Shown here: positions 17,274 through 27,211 of the stretch, one piece after another
How the letters are laid out: each line of letters begins with the position of its first letter
Position numbering within the stretch: position 1 is the first letter of the stretch
Source: Bacillota bacterium
GTDB lineage: Bacteria; Bacillota; Limnochordia; DTU087
DNA: 34,223 nucleotides
Direction of reading: 5' to 3'
NCBI GenBank assembly: GCA_012798955.1
Contig: JAAZMF010000149.1
Location: 1-34,223, forward strand
Position numbers and translations under genes: made by a program
The notes under the pieces: generated by a model
Told to the model about the DNA's origin: nothing
Database searches by the model: none
The model's input: only the letters and a program-made list of their open reading frames with translations

Positions 17274-18574
17274 TAACTCTTACCTCCTGTAGGGATAGCG
17301 CCGTTAGTGTGGGCCATCTGGCCTTGCAGAAAATAGATGGTGTCTAGCTGCAGAAGCCTTCCCTGTTCTACTAAATCATCTACAGTTACTGCCCGAACGG
17401 CCGTGACCACTTCTTCCAGATCCCGGCGTATGTCATGGATAGTCTCGACTAGACCCCGATCGATAATAGCGATGGCACTATCTTGCATGGTCAGCAAACC
17501 ATTGATTAGGCCCTGTTTCGTTTTGTCCAGCTCATCGAGGGTGATCGCTCCCCTATTCATCTCCTCAAATTGATGCATGATGATTTCCACTGCCTCATTG
17601 TATCTATCTGGAGGAATACCGGCACTGATCATTAGAAACCCCTTAGTTGCATCAATGCGGGCTGAGACATAGTAAGCTAAGCTTGCCTTCTCCCTGACGT
17701 TAGTGAAAAGCTTAGCATGGGGAAAACCGCCTAAAACACCGCAATAGACAAGTAGTTTGTAGTACTCCGGTGACCCGTAGGTGACGGGAGTTCGATATCC
17801 CAGAAATAGTATCCCTTGCTGCAGATCGCCTAGCTCTGTTGCGGTCTTCACTTCGGAGGGAAAAGGCCACTTTGCCCCAGGAGGTATGGGTCTATATCCA
17901 TCCCGTATCCCGGCTAAATCATCTAGCCATTGATCCTCTAGTATCCCAGGCTCTACATCCCCCACGACAAATATGTCAATGGGACTATGGGCCATTAATC
18001 TTCGATAGTGCTCCAGTAACCCTTGACAGGTAATGCCTGAAAGCTCCTCCAAAGTGCCATATTTATAGGTAGCAAAAGGCTCCCCCTCGAACATTGTCTC
18101 TAGAAATCTTTGCAGGGCATAGCCCCGCTTATTGTCGATTAGGCCTCGAATCCGATTCTCCAAATTGGTCTGCTCCTGAACAACGTAGGGCCCGTAAAAA
18201 CCGTCACCTTCCACCCGGGGTCTAGTAACTAGTTCGCCTAGGGTAGCCATGCCTTGATGGACTAGGCCTAATCCTTCTCCTAGATAGGAGTCATTGGCTA
18301 TTTCGAAATAGTACTCCACTAAATGGCGCTCACCGATCTTGGTCACATCGGAGCCAAAACGAGCACCATAAAGATCTGCCAAATCGGCGGCAATAGCTTG
18401 CATAGTGGGAAATTTTGTACTTCCCCGGGCGATTACCATGGGCACCAATGCAGTTAAGGCAGCATCATGCTCAAGTGCAGTCTGAACATAGACCCTACAA
18501 GTCACAGTTTTGAACTTCTCTGTGGGCATAAGATGAAGTTGCACTCCATCGGTGATGCTTTTTGTCTGGAACAT
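17273..18574 (-). CDS. M16 family peptidase-like, YmfF-like, lacking HxxEH
   Basis: 433 aa; M16-type architecture; the expected motif region reads MVIARGSTKFPTMQAIAADLADLYGARFG; stop overlaps the start of the next gene. Confidence 0.87.
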   Translation of the reverse strand: MFQTKSITDGVQLHLMPTEKFKTVTCRVYVQTALEHDAALTALVPMVIARGSTKFPTMQAIAADLADLYGARFGSDVTKIGERHLVEYYFEIANDSYLGEGLGLVHQGMATLGELVTRPRVEGDGFYGPYVVQEQTNLENRIRGLIDNKRGYALQRFLETMFEGEPFATYKYGTLEELSGITCQGLLEHYRRLMAHSPIDIFVVGDVEPGILEDQWLDDLAGIRDGYRPIPPGAKWPFPSEVKTATELGDLQQGILFLGYRTPVTYGSPEYYKLLVYCGVLGGFPHAKLFTNVREKASLAYYVSARIDATKGFLMISAGIPPDRYNEAVEIIMHQFEEMNRGAITLDELDKTKQGLINGLLTMQDSAIAIIDRGLVETIHDIRRDLEEVVTAVRAVTVDDLVEQGRLLQLDTIYFLQGQMAHTNGAIPTGGKS

Positions 18575-18787
18575 TTGCTTAAACCTCCTTCCCCTTTATT
18601 GTCCCTTGGCTTTGGTTCCATATGCGCCCACCTAACCAAGGGCCTACTACCTACAGAAAACTCAAAGGCGGCGATTTTCCCACTCTTTAAGCTTGGAAGC
18701 ACCACCTTTCGATATCATGAATAGAATATCTAACAAATCTCCCTTGCTTGCCTCTCCCTACTTACCTAAATGGAAGGAGATCGATCC

Positions 18788-19153
18788 ATGGATAGGTCCG
18801 AAGATATCCTGTCAAATGCCCGCCAAATGCTTCAGGAGGAGATCAATATCCTGCAGCAGAATTTACACGTCCTAAAGAAACGCCTTGCGCAACTAGATAA
18901 GATCCTTGGCAGTTCCGCTACTAATGCGCCCACCCGAACGATTAGTGACGCCTTAATCGATATCCTGCAATCTAGCCCTGAACCCTTAGCTACAGCCGAT
19001 ATTGTGCAACGTTTTCAGGCCTTAGGTATTTCCCAAAGGGCCAAAAATCCCCATAACAGCATCCAGGCCTTACTCCACCACCTCAAAAAGGCTACCCCTC
19101 CCAAGGTATTTCAAGATCTAGCTACAGGTAAGTGGTACGCTCCGGGCCGTTAA
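18788..19153 (+). CDS. Small protein: N-terminal coiled coil plus winged-helix (HARE-HTH-like) domain
   Basis: MDRSEDILSNARQMLQEEINILQQNLHVLKKRLAQLDKIL then TISDALIDILQSSPEPLATADIVQRFQALGISQRAKNPHNSIQALLHHL...GKWYAPGR. Start at 18788 after GGAAGGAG. Confidence 0.65.
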   Translation: MDRSEDILSNARQMLQEEINILQQNLHVLKKRLAQLDKILGSSATNAPTRTISDALIDILQSSPEPLATADIVQRFQALGISQRAKNPHNSIQALLHHLKKATPPKVFQDLATGKWYAPGR

Positions 19154-19254
19154 TATCGAGACCCGTGATAAGCTTGTATAATCACTACCCCTAGTGTATA
19201 CTTTAAATCGTGAAACGCTAGGTGAGCTAGATTCATCATAGGGAGGTGCCCGGC

Positions 19255-19476
19255 ATGAAGGAACAGGTACAAAAGGTCCTCGATGAGATTCGCCCGCAGC
19301 TACAGGCCGACGGCGGTGATGTGGCTTTGGTGGATGTGGAGGACGGTATAGTTAAGGTTCAGTTACAGGGGGCTTGTGCTGGCTGTCCCATGTCTACCAT
19401 GACACTAAAAAATGGCATCGAGCGACTACTTAAGCAGCGGATTCCCACTGTCAAAGAAGTAGTTAACGTCAGATAG
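19255..19476 (+). CDS. NifU-like C-terminal domain Fe-S scaffold protein
   Basis: [31 protein letters not shown]...[33 protein letters not shown] upstream of ATG 19255. Confidence 0.93.
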   Translation: MKEQVQKVLDEIRPQLQADGGDVALVDVEDGIVKVQLQGACAGCPMSTMTLKNGIERLLKQRIPTVKEVVNVR

Positions 19477-19503
19477 AACTACAAGGCCCAATTCAAGTAC
19501 TGG

Positions 19504-19536
19504 AAAGCGAGATGCATTTTCGGTGTCTCGCTTTTT
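19504..19536 (+). terminator. Rho-independent terminator after NifU-like gene
   Basis: AAAGCGAGA-TGCATTTTCGGTG-TCTCGCTTT with following T run. Confidence 0.7.
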
Positions 19537-19573
19537 GGTACTTAGAAATACTAAGGCCAGAGGAGGCCCTCAG

Positions 19574-20734
19574 GTGTCAGATCTAAAAAGCCAAGTAGTT
19601 AATTACACTAAGCACCTGGGGTTTGATCTAGTTAGAATCGCTGATGCTAGCCCCTTGGAGGATGCCGGTACTAGGCTAGCAAAACAGCTAGAGGCAGGGT
19701 TTCACAGCCCTTTAACTAAGCACAGCCCCAAGGAGCGGACTACCCCCACATTGCTTTTACCGGGGGCGAAGAGCGTGATCATGGTGGGGATGGCCTATAG
19801 TGTGGAGCTAGATCATGCCCCAGACCGCATCCCAGGGGATCAAACACCCCGTGGCCTGCTTTCCCGCTATGCATGGGGCCAAGATTACCATCGGATCATG
19901 GGCCCACGCCTCAGGGAACTAGCAGCTTATCTAAATGTACTCGCGCCTGATACCACTAGCCGCGTCATGGTGGATAGTGGTCCCTTGGCAGAAAAGGCCA
20001 TGGCCTACAGGGCAGGCCTTGGGGTATATGGCTGGAACTCGTGCATTATTACAAGAAAATGGGGGTCATGGGTGTTTCTCGGTGCCATAGTAACTGATCT
20101 AGCCCTGGAGCACGACTCTTTTCATGGAGGGACTTGCCAAGAATGCGGGCGCTGCATTAAGGCCTGCCCCACCGGTGCCATTGTGGCTCCCTATGTAATA
20201 GATGCCAGTCGTTGTCTATCACAGATTACCCAAACTAGAGGCATAATGCCTACTGAGTTTCGCCAGGCTTTGGGCACACGTCTATTTGGCTGTGACACCT
20301 GCCAAGCCGTCTGCCCCCATAACGAGCCAAACACAATCATTTATGGCAACCATGGGGAGTTTAGGCCCCACCCCTTCATCGGGCCCACTCCGCCCTTAGA
20401 GATGGTGGTAACCATGGATAACCCCACCTTTAAGAGTACCTTTGCTCAAACCGCTGCCGGTTGGCGAGGCAGGAAGGTGCTGCAGCGGAACGCCGTTATC
20501 AACTTAGGCAATACTGGCCAACCAACGGCTATCCCCTTATTGGTCAAAGCCCTTAGAGACCCCACTGAGCCTGTACAAACTGCTGCCATCTGGGCCCTAG
20601 GCGAAATCGGTATGGCTAACAACGAAAACGTCAAAAGAGAAACACAGAAGATCTTATTAGATGCCAAAACCCGCATCACATCTGGTTCTCTTCACCAAGA
20701 GATCCTATTCTCCCTCGACCGGATAAATAACTAG
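19574..20734 (+). CDS. queG: Epoxyqueuosine reductase QueG with C-terminal HEAT-like repeats
   Basis: CQECGRCIKACPTGAI and CDTCQAVCPHN ferredoxin clusters; C-terminal IPLLVKALRDPTEPVQTAAIWALGEIG. GTG start at 19574 behind AGAGGAGG; ORF-track start at 19523 overlaps the terminator. Confidence 0.93.
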   Translation: MSDLKSQVVNYTKHLGFDLVRIADASPLEDAGTRLAKQLEAGFHSPLTKHSPKERTTPTLLLPGAKSVIMVGMAYSVELDHAPDRIPGDQTPRGLLSRYAWGQDYHRIMGPRLRELAAYLNVLAPDTTSRVMVDSGPLAEKAMAYRAGLGVYGWNSCIITRKWGSWVFLGAIVTDLALEHDSFHGGTCQECGRCIKACPTGAIVAPYVIDASRCLSQITQTRGIMPTEFRQALGTRLFGCDTCQAVCPHNEPNTIIYGNHGEFRPHPFIGPTPPLEMVVTMDNPTFKSTFAQTAAGWRGRKVLQRNAVINLGNTGQPTAIPLLVKALRDPTEPVQTAAIWALGEIGMANNENVKRETQKILLDAKTRITSGSLHQEILFSLDRINN

Positions 20735-20777
20735 GATCCACCACGACCAATTGTGCTGACCTTAGGATCTTCTGAAC

Positions 20778-22337
20778 TTAAGATTTCCTGACCTTAAGCT
20801 TATAATCGCCAGTTTCAATACTGACCTCCTGCACTGGCAGTTCATTTATGCTGGCCAATATCTCTTGGATGTTCTGTACGTAACCCGAACAGCCTTTCAT
20901 GTCCCCAGCCCCTTCCCCTTGAGCTCCCTTGCTTTGGGCTAGATTATCTAGTTTTGGCCCTGCCATAGTGGCCTCCCATCGATCTGAAGTGATACTGGCC
21001 CAACCCTGCCTTGCATCAAGGAACTTACGGGCCACATCGGGGAAAAGCGTGTAGCTTAAGACATCTTCTTCGGATTGGGCTAGATCCCCAATCTCGTCTT
21101 TGGCTTTCTCATAACCGCTAGATAGTAGATCCGCGGGGCGACAGTTGATAATTGTGCCACCATTGGCCAGCCGGGACTGCAAAGCCGGTTCGATAGGTAC
21201 CGGTGGTCTGCCGTAAAAACCCCGGGCGTAAAGTCTCACTTCATCGGGAATTACCTTATATCGGTCACCAGTCAGCACATTTAGGACAGATTGAATACCC
21301 ACAATTTGGCTAGTTGGCGTAACTAGAGGCGGGTACCCTAGCTCTTGCCTCACCCGAGGGATCTCTGCCAATACATCGGGAAGTCGGTGACTGGCCTTCT
21401 GTTGCTGCAACTGACTCACCAAATTGGTGATCATGCCTCCGGGCACTTGGTGGGAGAAGACCTGCATATCAGTGATGCGTGTCACTCCTCTTTCGTAGCC
21501 ATGACGTCGCCGAACCCCGTCAAAGTATTCGGCGATCTCAAAGAGCAGATCGATATTTAGCTTAGGATCAAAGGGTGTACCCCGTAGGGATCCCTCGAGA
21601 GTCTCCACAGCCGGCTGGGAAGAACCAAAGGCCAAAGGTGCTGTGGCAGTATCCACTGCATCAACCCCAGCCTCAATGGCTTTTAGGTAAGACATCATGG
21701 CGTGACCACCTATATAGTGGCTGTGCAGCTGTACAGGAATGTTTAGCTCACTCTTAAGAGCTTTGACCAAATCATATGCGACATAGGGCTCCAAAAGCCC
21801 CGCCATGTCCTTGATACAAATGGAATCCGCACCTAGATCCTGCAGTTCGAGAGCAAGGTTGACGTAAAGATCTAAAGTGTGAACAGGGCTTACAGTATAT
21901 ACGACCGTAGCCTGCACATCCGCACCGGCCCGGCGGGCCGCTTGGATGGGGAACCTTAAGTTCTCTATATCATTTAGAGCATCAAAAATGCGGATGATCT
22001 TAATCCCATTGGCTACAGCCCGATTCACAAAGCGCTCCACTATGTCATCGGGGTAGTGTTTGTACCCCAAGAGATTCTGACCCCGAAGCAACATCTGCAA
22101 GGGGGTGTTTTGCACGTGCTTAGCCATAGTGCGGAGCCTTTCCCAAGGGTCTTCATTAAGATATCTGAGGCACACATCAAAGGTTGCCCCTCCCCAGACT
22201 TCTAGAGAGCGGTAACCCACCCGATCTAGCCTATCTAGGATAGGTACCATATCTTCTGTGTGCATGCGGGTAGCCCACAATGATTGATGGGCATCCCGCA
22301 AAGTGGTATCAGTGACCCCAATGCGATGGCCTACCAT
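20778..22337 (-). CDS. Pyruvate carboxylase subunit B/oxaloacetate decarboxylase alpha-type carboxyltransferase lacking a biotinyl domain
   Basis: 519 aa; VTDTTLRDAHQSLWATRM, EVWGGATFDVCLRYLNEDPWERLR, RIFDALND, CIKDMAGLLEPY, HSHYIGGHAMMSYLKAIEAGVDAVDTA. No AMKM biotin site at the C-terminus. Confidence 0.92.
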   Translation of the reverse strand: MVGHRIGVTDTTLRDAHQSLWATRMHTEDMVPILDRLDRVGYRSLEVWGGATFDVCLRYLNEDPWERLRTMAKHVQNTPLQMLLRGQNLLGYKHYPDDIVERFVNRAVANGIKIIRIFDALNDIENLRFPIQAARRAGADVQATVVYTVSPVHTLDLYVNLALELQDLGADSICIKDMAGLLEPYVAYDLVKALKSELNIPVQLHSHYIGGHAMMSYLKAIEAGVDAVDTATAPLAFGSSQPAVETLEGSLRGTPFDPKLNIDLLFEIAEYFDGVRRRHGYERGVTRITDMQVFSHQVPGGMITNLVSQLQQQKASHRLPDVLAEIPRVRQELGYPPLVTPTSQIVGIQSVLNVLTGDRYKVIPDEVRLYARGFYGRPPVPIEPALQSRLANGGTIINCRPADLLSSGYEKAKDEIGDLAQSEEDVLSYTLFPDVARKFLDARQGWASITSDRWEATMAGPKLDNLAQSKGAQGEGAGDMKGCSGYVQNIQEILASINELPVQEVSIETGDYKLKVRKS

Positions 22338-22539
22338 CCCTACATCATCCTTTATCTAGTACCAAGGCACAATGTCTAACTTGCTGTCTATGATGGGACA
22401 GAATGGGCGGAAAGTCAAGGGATTACAACCAATTATACATTATACATACTTATCGTTCATAGCCCATCCCCGGATCCCCAGGATCAAGAAAGGCCGGGCA
22501 ACCACCCCGGTCTTTCCTGTACCTACCCTATCAGTGGTT

Positions 22540-22902
22540 TTACCAATAGGTGGGTCCCATAGATCCCATTTGGTATTCAGACATGGAATCTTGGCAATGA
22601 CATGGTTCGGGGGTGCCCGTCTCAAGCTGCACACCATGATCGTGATCTTGGTTGACAGTTGTCATACCATCGAACTGATGGACATGAAGACCACCACACA
22701 TATGGATTGGCGGCCCAGTATAGATACTGTATCCGTGGGAGTGTTCTCGATCAACTGTAGAAATGCCTGCTATTCGATGTATATGACCTCCCATGGGTAT
22801 TGGAATAGCTGGCCCAGAGGTGCCGGCTATTTGATGAATATGGTCTAGGGCTTCTTCAGTTGGCCCCACATAAGGATGCACATGATCCCTCATCCGATGC
22901 AT
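22540..22902 (-). CDS. His-rich YmaF-like protein
   Basis: 120 aa with repeated HxH units: LDHIHQIAGTSG...GGHIHRIAGISTVDREHSHG...GGLHVHQFDGMTTVNQDHDHG. Confidence 0.75.
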   Translation of the reverse strand: MHRMRDHVHPYVGPTEEALDHIHQIAGTSGPAIPIPMGGHIHRIAGISTVDREHSHGYSIYTGPPIHMCGGLHVHQFDGMTTVNQDHDHGVQLETGTPEPCHCQDSMSEYQMGSMGPTYW

Positions 22903-22973
22903 GAGATCTACCTCCAGCTAATATGATGCTATACTCTATGCCGTGATTGGGAGATAGGTCCCTAGTCGGATAG

Positions 22974-23216
22974 CTAATGCGACCAAGAAGGTAGCAACTT
23001 CTCCAGCCCATTCCACAGATACTCACCAAACGGGGTAAGGACCTCTGCCCAGCTCCTTGTGGGTAGATCCTTTGTCTGTAGCCAGCTTAATACAAACCCC
23101 AAGGCCCACACTCCGAAAAACACCGCCAATTCCCGCCATAGTCTGTCCCGCAGGAGTCTAGGACCTTCATATAGCGCGATTCCACCAAAGACAACTATTA
23201 CCCCAATCAGACCCAA
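22974..23216 (-). CDS. Small two-TM protein at the end of the ger operon
   Basis: 80 aa; GLIGVIVVFGGIALY and ELAVFFGVWALGFVLSWL hydrophobic segments; 6 nt downstream of gerC. Confidence 0.6.
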   Translation of the reverse strand: MGLIGVIVVFGGIALYEGPRLLRDRLWRELAVFFGVWALGFVLSWLQTKDLPTRSWAEVLTPFGEYLWNGLEKLLPSWSH

Positions 23217-23222
23217 CTACTG

Positions 23223-24443
23223 TCACCTTCTCTCCGATAGCCCTAGTTCACCAAGGCCTGTATGGCGGATTCTAGCTGAGACCTTAGTTTCGATCTGTAG
23301 CTCCTGGAACCCCTGATCATTCCAGTTATCCCTAAGGCTCGCCCATTCCTTGGGATATTTCCGCCGGATGGCTCGACCAAAACCAAAAATATCTGAGGCA
23401 AGCTCCCTTTGGGTCTTCCGGAAAACCGCCTCGATCTCATTGGAGATGACTGTGGCCATACGTCGTTCCATAGAAGCTACCGCGCTTAGGGTGTTGGTCT
23501 TACCCAGGATGTCCTGGATGTCGCCAATGTTAGCATCAGCCTTCACTTCGATGACGATCTTAAACTTGCCATCCACCAGCTCGGGCTTCACCTTACTGCT
23601 TGCCCGCAGTAGTTCTAGACCCGCAAGCTTTTCCCCACCCTCGGGCCTTTCGATAACAATGATACCGCTATTGGCTTTGCCCATCACCCAGTTGTAACCT
23701 CGAGTCTCAGGCTTGTTTAGCCACCCCACTAGCTTAGCACCTTTGAAAACTGCAGCTCCGGTTACCCGGGGGGCTAAGGAAACATAGCGTCTTTCCACTT
23801 GCCCCCTAATATCTACATCTGGTAACCGATCAATCATCTCCACCCGAATTGCTACGGGTTCGATGCCCTCCCCAACCAAGGCTAATAAGAACTGATGGAG
23901 ATCGATGTCCACCACAGTGGATAGCCCTCTGCGGCTGTTGTCCAGTATTTGCTCATAGGCTTTGGAGGCTAAACGCTCCATCTCCTGTTCAGTTTCGAGA
24001 AACTCTGACGCCATTCCATCTTGGACCACAGCCAGCTTCATAGTACGCCTAGCCTCAACATCCCTATCGAAAAAATCTAGCACATCCTCCAGTCCCTCTC
24101 GAGCCTGCGCTTCCCCGAAGACAAGCCACCGGTTATGAGGCCAATATAGTCGTCGCGACGATTGGCTAGCGAAGTTGCGAACTGCATCAAAGACCGTGTA
24201 CCCCGTGCTACTCACCAGCCAGAAGGCCCGTTCTAGACTGGAGCCTCCCGTGCTGGCAACTGCCAAAGCGGTGGGTCTCGCTATCTGGACCGTCACCTGT
24301 ACCTTTTCTGACTCCTGGGCTCTATCTACACCCACAGCTGAGACAAAGGCCAGTGACTCTACTTCCTGGAGATTCCAGCATCCACCCTGGAGCAGCACTA
24401 TGATGCCAACGGTGATCCATAGATATCGCTTGCGTAATCCCAT
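23223..24443 (-). CDS. gerC: Ger(x)C family spore germination lipoprotein
   Basis: 406 aa; lipobox LLQGGCWNLQEVESLAFVSAVGVDRA; C-terminal FGRAIRRKYPKEW. Confidence 0.92.
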   Translation of the reverse strand: MGLRKRYLWITVGIIVLLQGGCWNLQEVESLAFVSAVGVDRAQESEKVQVTVQIARPTALAVASTGGSSLERAFWLVSSTGYTVFDAVRNFASQSSRRLYWPHNRWLVFGEAQAREGLEDVLDFFDRDVEARRTMKLAVVQDGMASEFLETEQEMERLASKAYEQILDNSRRGLSTVVDIDLHQFLLALVGEGIEPVAIRVEMIDRLPDVDIRGQVERRYVSLAPRVTGAAVFKGAKLVGWLNKPETRGYNWVMGKANSGIIVIERPEGGEKLAGLELLRASSKVKPELVDGKFKIVIEVKADANIGDIQDILGKTNTLSAVASMERRMATVISNEIEAVFRKTQRELASDIFGFGRAIRRKYPKEWASLRDNWNDQGFQELQIETKVSARIRHTGLGELGLSERR

Positions 24444-24445
24444 GC

Positions 24446-25561
24446 TCAGCCCCCTCTTTTGACCAACCGCTCCGCCATTCTACGAATTAGTGCCATCATG
24501 TAGAGAAATAGTGGAGTGGCGACAGTTACCAGAAAACTGATTGCCCCAAACCGTGGAAGGGTAGAAAAGCTAGAAAGGTCTATGGTACTCCTAAATACCC
24601 ATAAAGCCAAAGCACCAACTAACGCGCCCACGGGATAAGCCAACACTCGCAGCTCCGATAGGCGAAACCATTGGGCAATCCCCAGCATAGCTGCCCATAG
24701 GAAAAGAGCTTGCTTCACACCGGCACTCAGCGTCCAGGCAACTAAGGGAATCACTTCGAGTCGCTCAGCCACCGACGATATTCGAATCACCCTACCAAGA
24801 CTAAAGGCAGGCATGATCAAAGTAGACATGATGGGGCCAAATACTGCCGCCAAAACCGTGGCAAACCAAGTGAAAAGAAAGCCAGCTAGCAGGAAGGCAT
24901 AGACTACCATTTTGCCCGCTTCCTGGGGCCTATCCATATAGGGAATCATCATGGTCATAACCACCAACTCACCAAAAATGGCGAAGGAGAGCAACATAGC
25001 ATCCTGTACTGGCAGCCACCCCTGGGCCATAGTCGGTAGAAGGTTCCCAAGATCCATAAGGCCAAGAGGGAAGACCAGTAAGAGCCCCAGCAATACAAGG
25101 GTAATCCCGAAACTGACAGAACCGGCCCGCGCCAGTACCTCAAGACCATTACGGGCGCTATTGGCACAAAGGAATGTGAGCATAACCACAAAAACCCACA
25201 GGGGAGTTTCGGGCATAATTGTGGAAACATATGCCGCACTGCCAATGTGAGCCGTATAAGCTGACTGATGAAGAAAAAACACTATGAGCATGAGCCCCAC
25301 TATACGTCCCAACCATGGCCCCAGAATCACTTGGCTGTATTCAATGATCGTCATGCCAGGAAACATGCTACTAAGACGCACTACAAGTAACCCCCAAGCT
25401 AGGGCCAATAGGGTACTAAGTGCGATGGCGATCCAGGCATCGTTGTCAACTGATGTCCCAGAGATGGTAGGACAGTCGATCAGCATGGCCACTAGGCGCG
25501 CCAATACCAACAGAGCTAGAAACTGTCTAGAGCTGATCCTGCCACCCTCGAGATCTGCCAA
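24446..25561 (-). CDS. gerB: GerAB/ArcD/ProY-type endospore germination permease
   Basis: 371 aa multi-TM protein; RISSRQFLALLVLARL..., FPGMTIIEYSQVILGPWLGRIVG. Confidence 0.9.
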   Translation of the reverse strand: MADLEGGRISSRQFLALLVLARLVAMLIDCPTISGTSVDNDAWIAIALSTLLALAWGLLVVRLSSMFPGMTIIEYSQVILGPWLGRIVGLMLIVFFLHQSAYTAHIGSAAYVSTIMPETPLWVFVVMLTFLCANSARNGLEVLARAGSVSFGITLVLLGLLLVFPLGLMDLGNLLPTMAQGWLPVQDAMLLSFAIFGELVVMTMMIPYMDRPQEAGKMVVYAFLLAGFLFTWFATVLAAVFGPIMSTLIMPAFSLGRVIRISSVAERLEVIPLVAWTLSAGVKQALFLWAAMLGIAQWFRLSELRVLAYPVGALVGALALWVFRSTIDLSSFSTLPRFGAISFLVTVATPLFLYMMALIRRMAERLVKRGG

Positions 25562-25566
25562 TAGAC

Positions 25567-27211
25567 TTACCCCCTCTGTCTAGAGCCCTTGGGTCGCTTC
25601 TTAGGTGGCCTTGGCATCTGTTTGGGATCCTCCCGAATATACTCCTGTTTCACCGTGGAACGAGGCCGTGTATTCATCATCCACAACGGGGCCCTAACTA
25701 GAGCATCTTTCCACTCTGAGAAGATCAACGGTGATACTGGTTCTAGATAAGGCACGCCAAAGGAGCGCAGCGACAACATATGAATGAGCATGGCGGACAG
25801 GCCCATGATCACCCCAAAAAGGCCTAGACTACCAGCCAGCAATAGCAGAGGAAAGCGCAACAGGTGTACACTGATAGCCATGCTATAGACAGGGCTGGCA
25901 AAGGAGGCTATAGCCGTGGCAGCCACCACGATCACCATTGCAGAAGACACCAACCCTGCCCGGACCGCGGCTTCTCCCAGGATGAGTGCACCTACTATGC
26001 TGATGGCAGGGCCAATTACCTTAGGCAGCCGAATGCCAGCCTCCCTTAGCATCTCGAAACTTAGCTCCAAGAAGATGGCCTCAACTATGGCCCCAAAGGG
26101 GACTCCCTCCCTTTGGGCAGCAATACTAAGAATCAAGGGGGTGGGCAAGAGTTCCTGATGAAAAGAAGTAATGGCAACATAAAAGGACGGCAGGGTTAAG
26201 GGAGATAAACATGGCCATCAAACGCAAGAGTCGGATAAACGAACCCGTCATGTAGCGTTCATAGTAGTCTTCACTGGCCACCAGAAACTGTGTAAATGTT
26301 GCTGGCACTACCAAGGCAAAGGGTGTCCCCTCGGTGATAATGACGACTCTACCCTCGAGCAAACCCGCAGCCGCCTTATCCGGCCGCTCCGTTCTCAACA
26401 CAGTGGGAAACGGAGAATATGGAGCATCTTCGATGTACTCCTCGATGTAGCCGCTTTCGAAAATTGCATCTACTTCAATAGACTTGAGTCGGTGACGGAC
26501 TTCCTCCAATAGCTCGTTCTCGGCAATGCCCTTAACATACGCAAGAGTGATGGTAGTCTTGGTCACCGCCCCAATCTGAAATTCCTCCATCCACAGCTGA
26601 GGGGAGGTGATAATGCGCCTGAGCATACTGGTGTTGATCCGATAGTTCTCCACAAAACCCTCTCGGGACCCACGGATGGATGATTCTGTCCCGGGTTCGC
26701 TGACATTTCTTTCTGCCCATCCCCTTACTTCGGCCGCTAGGCCCCGAGGCACGCCCTGGATCAAGATAACGCAAAACCCGTTAATCAGATATTGGAGGAT
26801 CTTCTCTATACTATCTGCTTCTTGCATCCCAGTATTCTGAATCAGGCTCTGCCTGAGCAACTCATACGCGGCTACTCCATCAGGGGCTTTCACCGACTTT
26901 TGGGGTGGCTCTTCTGCAATAGGCCGAAGTATCCCAATACCCATAAAGGTAGTATCAACCATACCATCCAAATGGGATATCAAGATTTCCACCTTGGGGT
27001 TTGCCCCTAGTCTCATATACCGGAAGGTCAAGTCAGGGCTATTGCCAAAGGCTGCCCTTATCTGCTCCTCGGTATCTTTGAGATCACCGGTGAGGGTCTC
27101 CGATTTCACATAATCTTGAATCTCACTAAAGCTAGCATCAGTGAGATCCTTGGGTTGGCACTGGCGCCTACGGCGCAACTGCCACAATATCCGCTTTATC
27201 ACGTGGACCAC
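25567..27211 (-). pseudogene. gerA: GerA family spore germination protein interrupted by a +1 frameshift (ORFs 26126-27211 and 25567-26148)
   Basis: N-terminal ORF ends ...SFIRLLRLMAMFISL-NPAVLLCCHYFF...; the other frame continues LPSFYVAITSFHQELLPTPLILSIAAQREGVPFGAIVEAIFLELSFEMLREAGIRLP. Removing one nt near 26196-26197 restores the frame. Confidence 0.88.

Noticed and set aside
19174-19202. Possible promoter for the NifU-like gene (TTGTAT-17-TATACT)
   Set aside because: -35 matches only half of consensus; plausible but not distinctive.
22478-22512. Possible terminator after the YmaF-like gene (minus strand AAAGACCGGGGTGGTTGCCCGGCCTTTCTT)
   Set aside because: Stem has a mismatch and the T tract is weak; not called as a feature.
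22372-22848. 158-aa plus-strand ORF
   Set aside because: Mostly antisense to the His-rich YmaF-like gene, whose repeated HxH pattern is the more credible coding signal.
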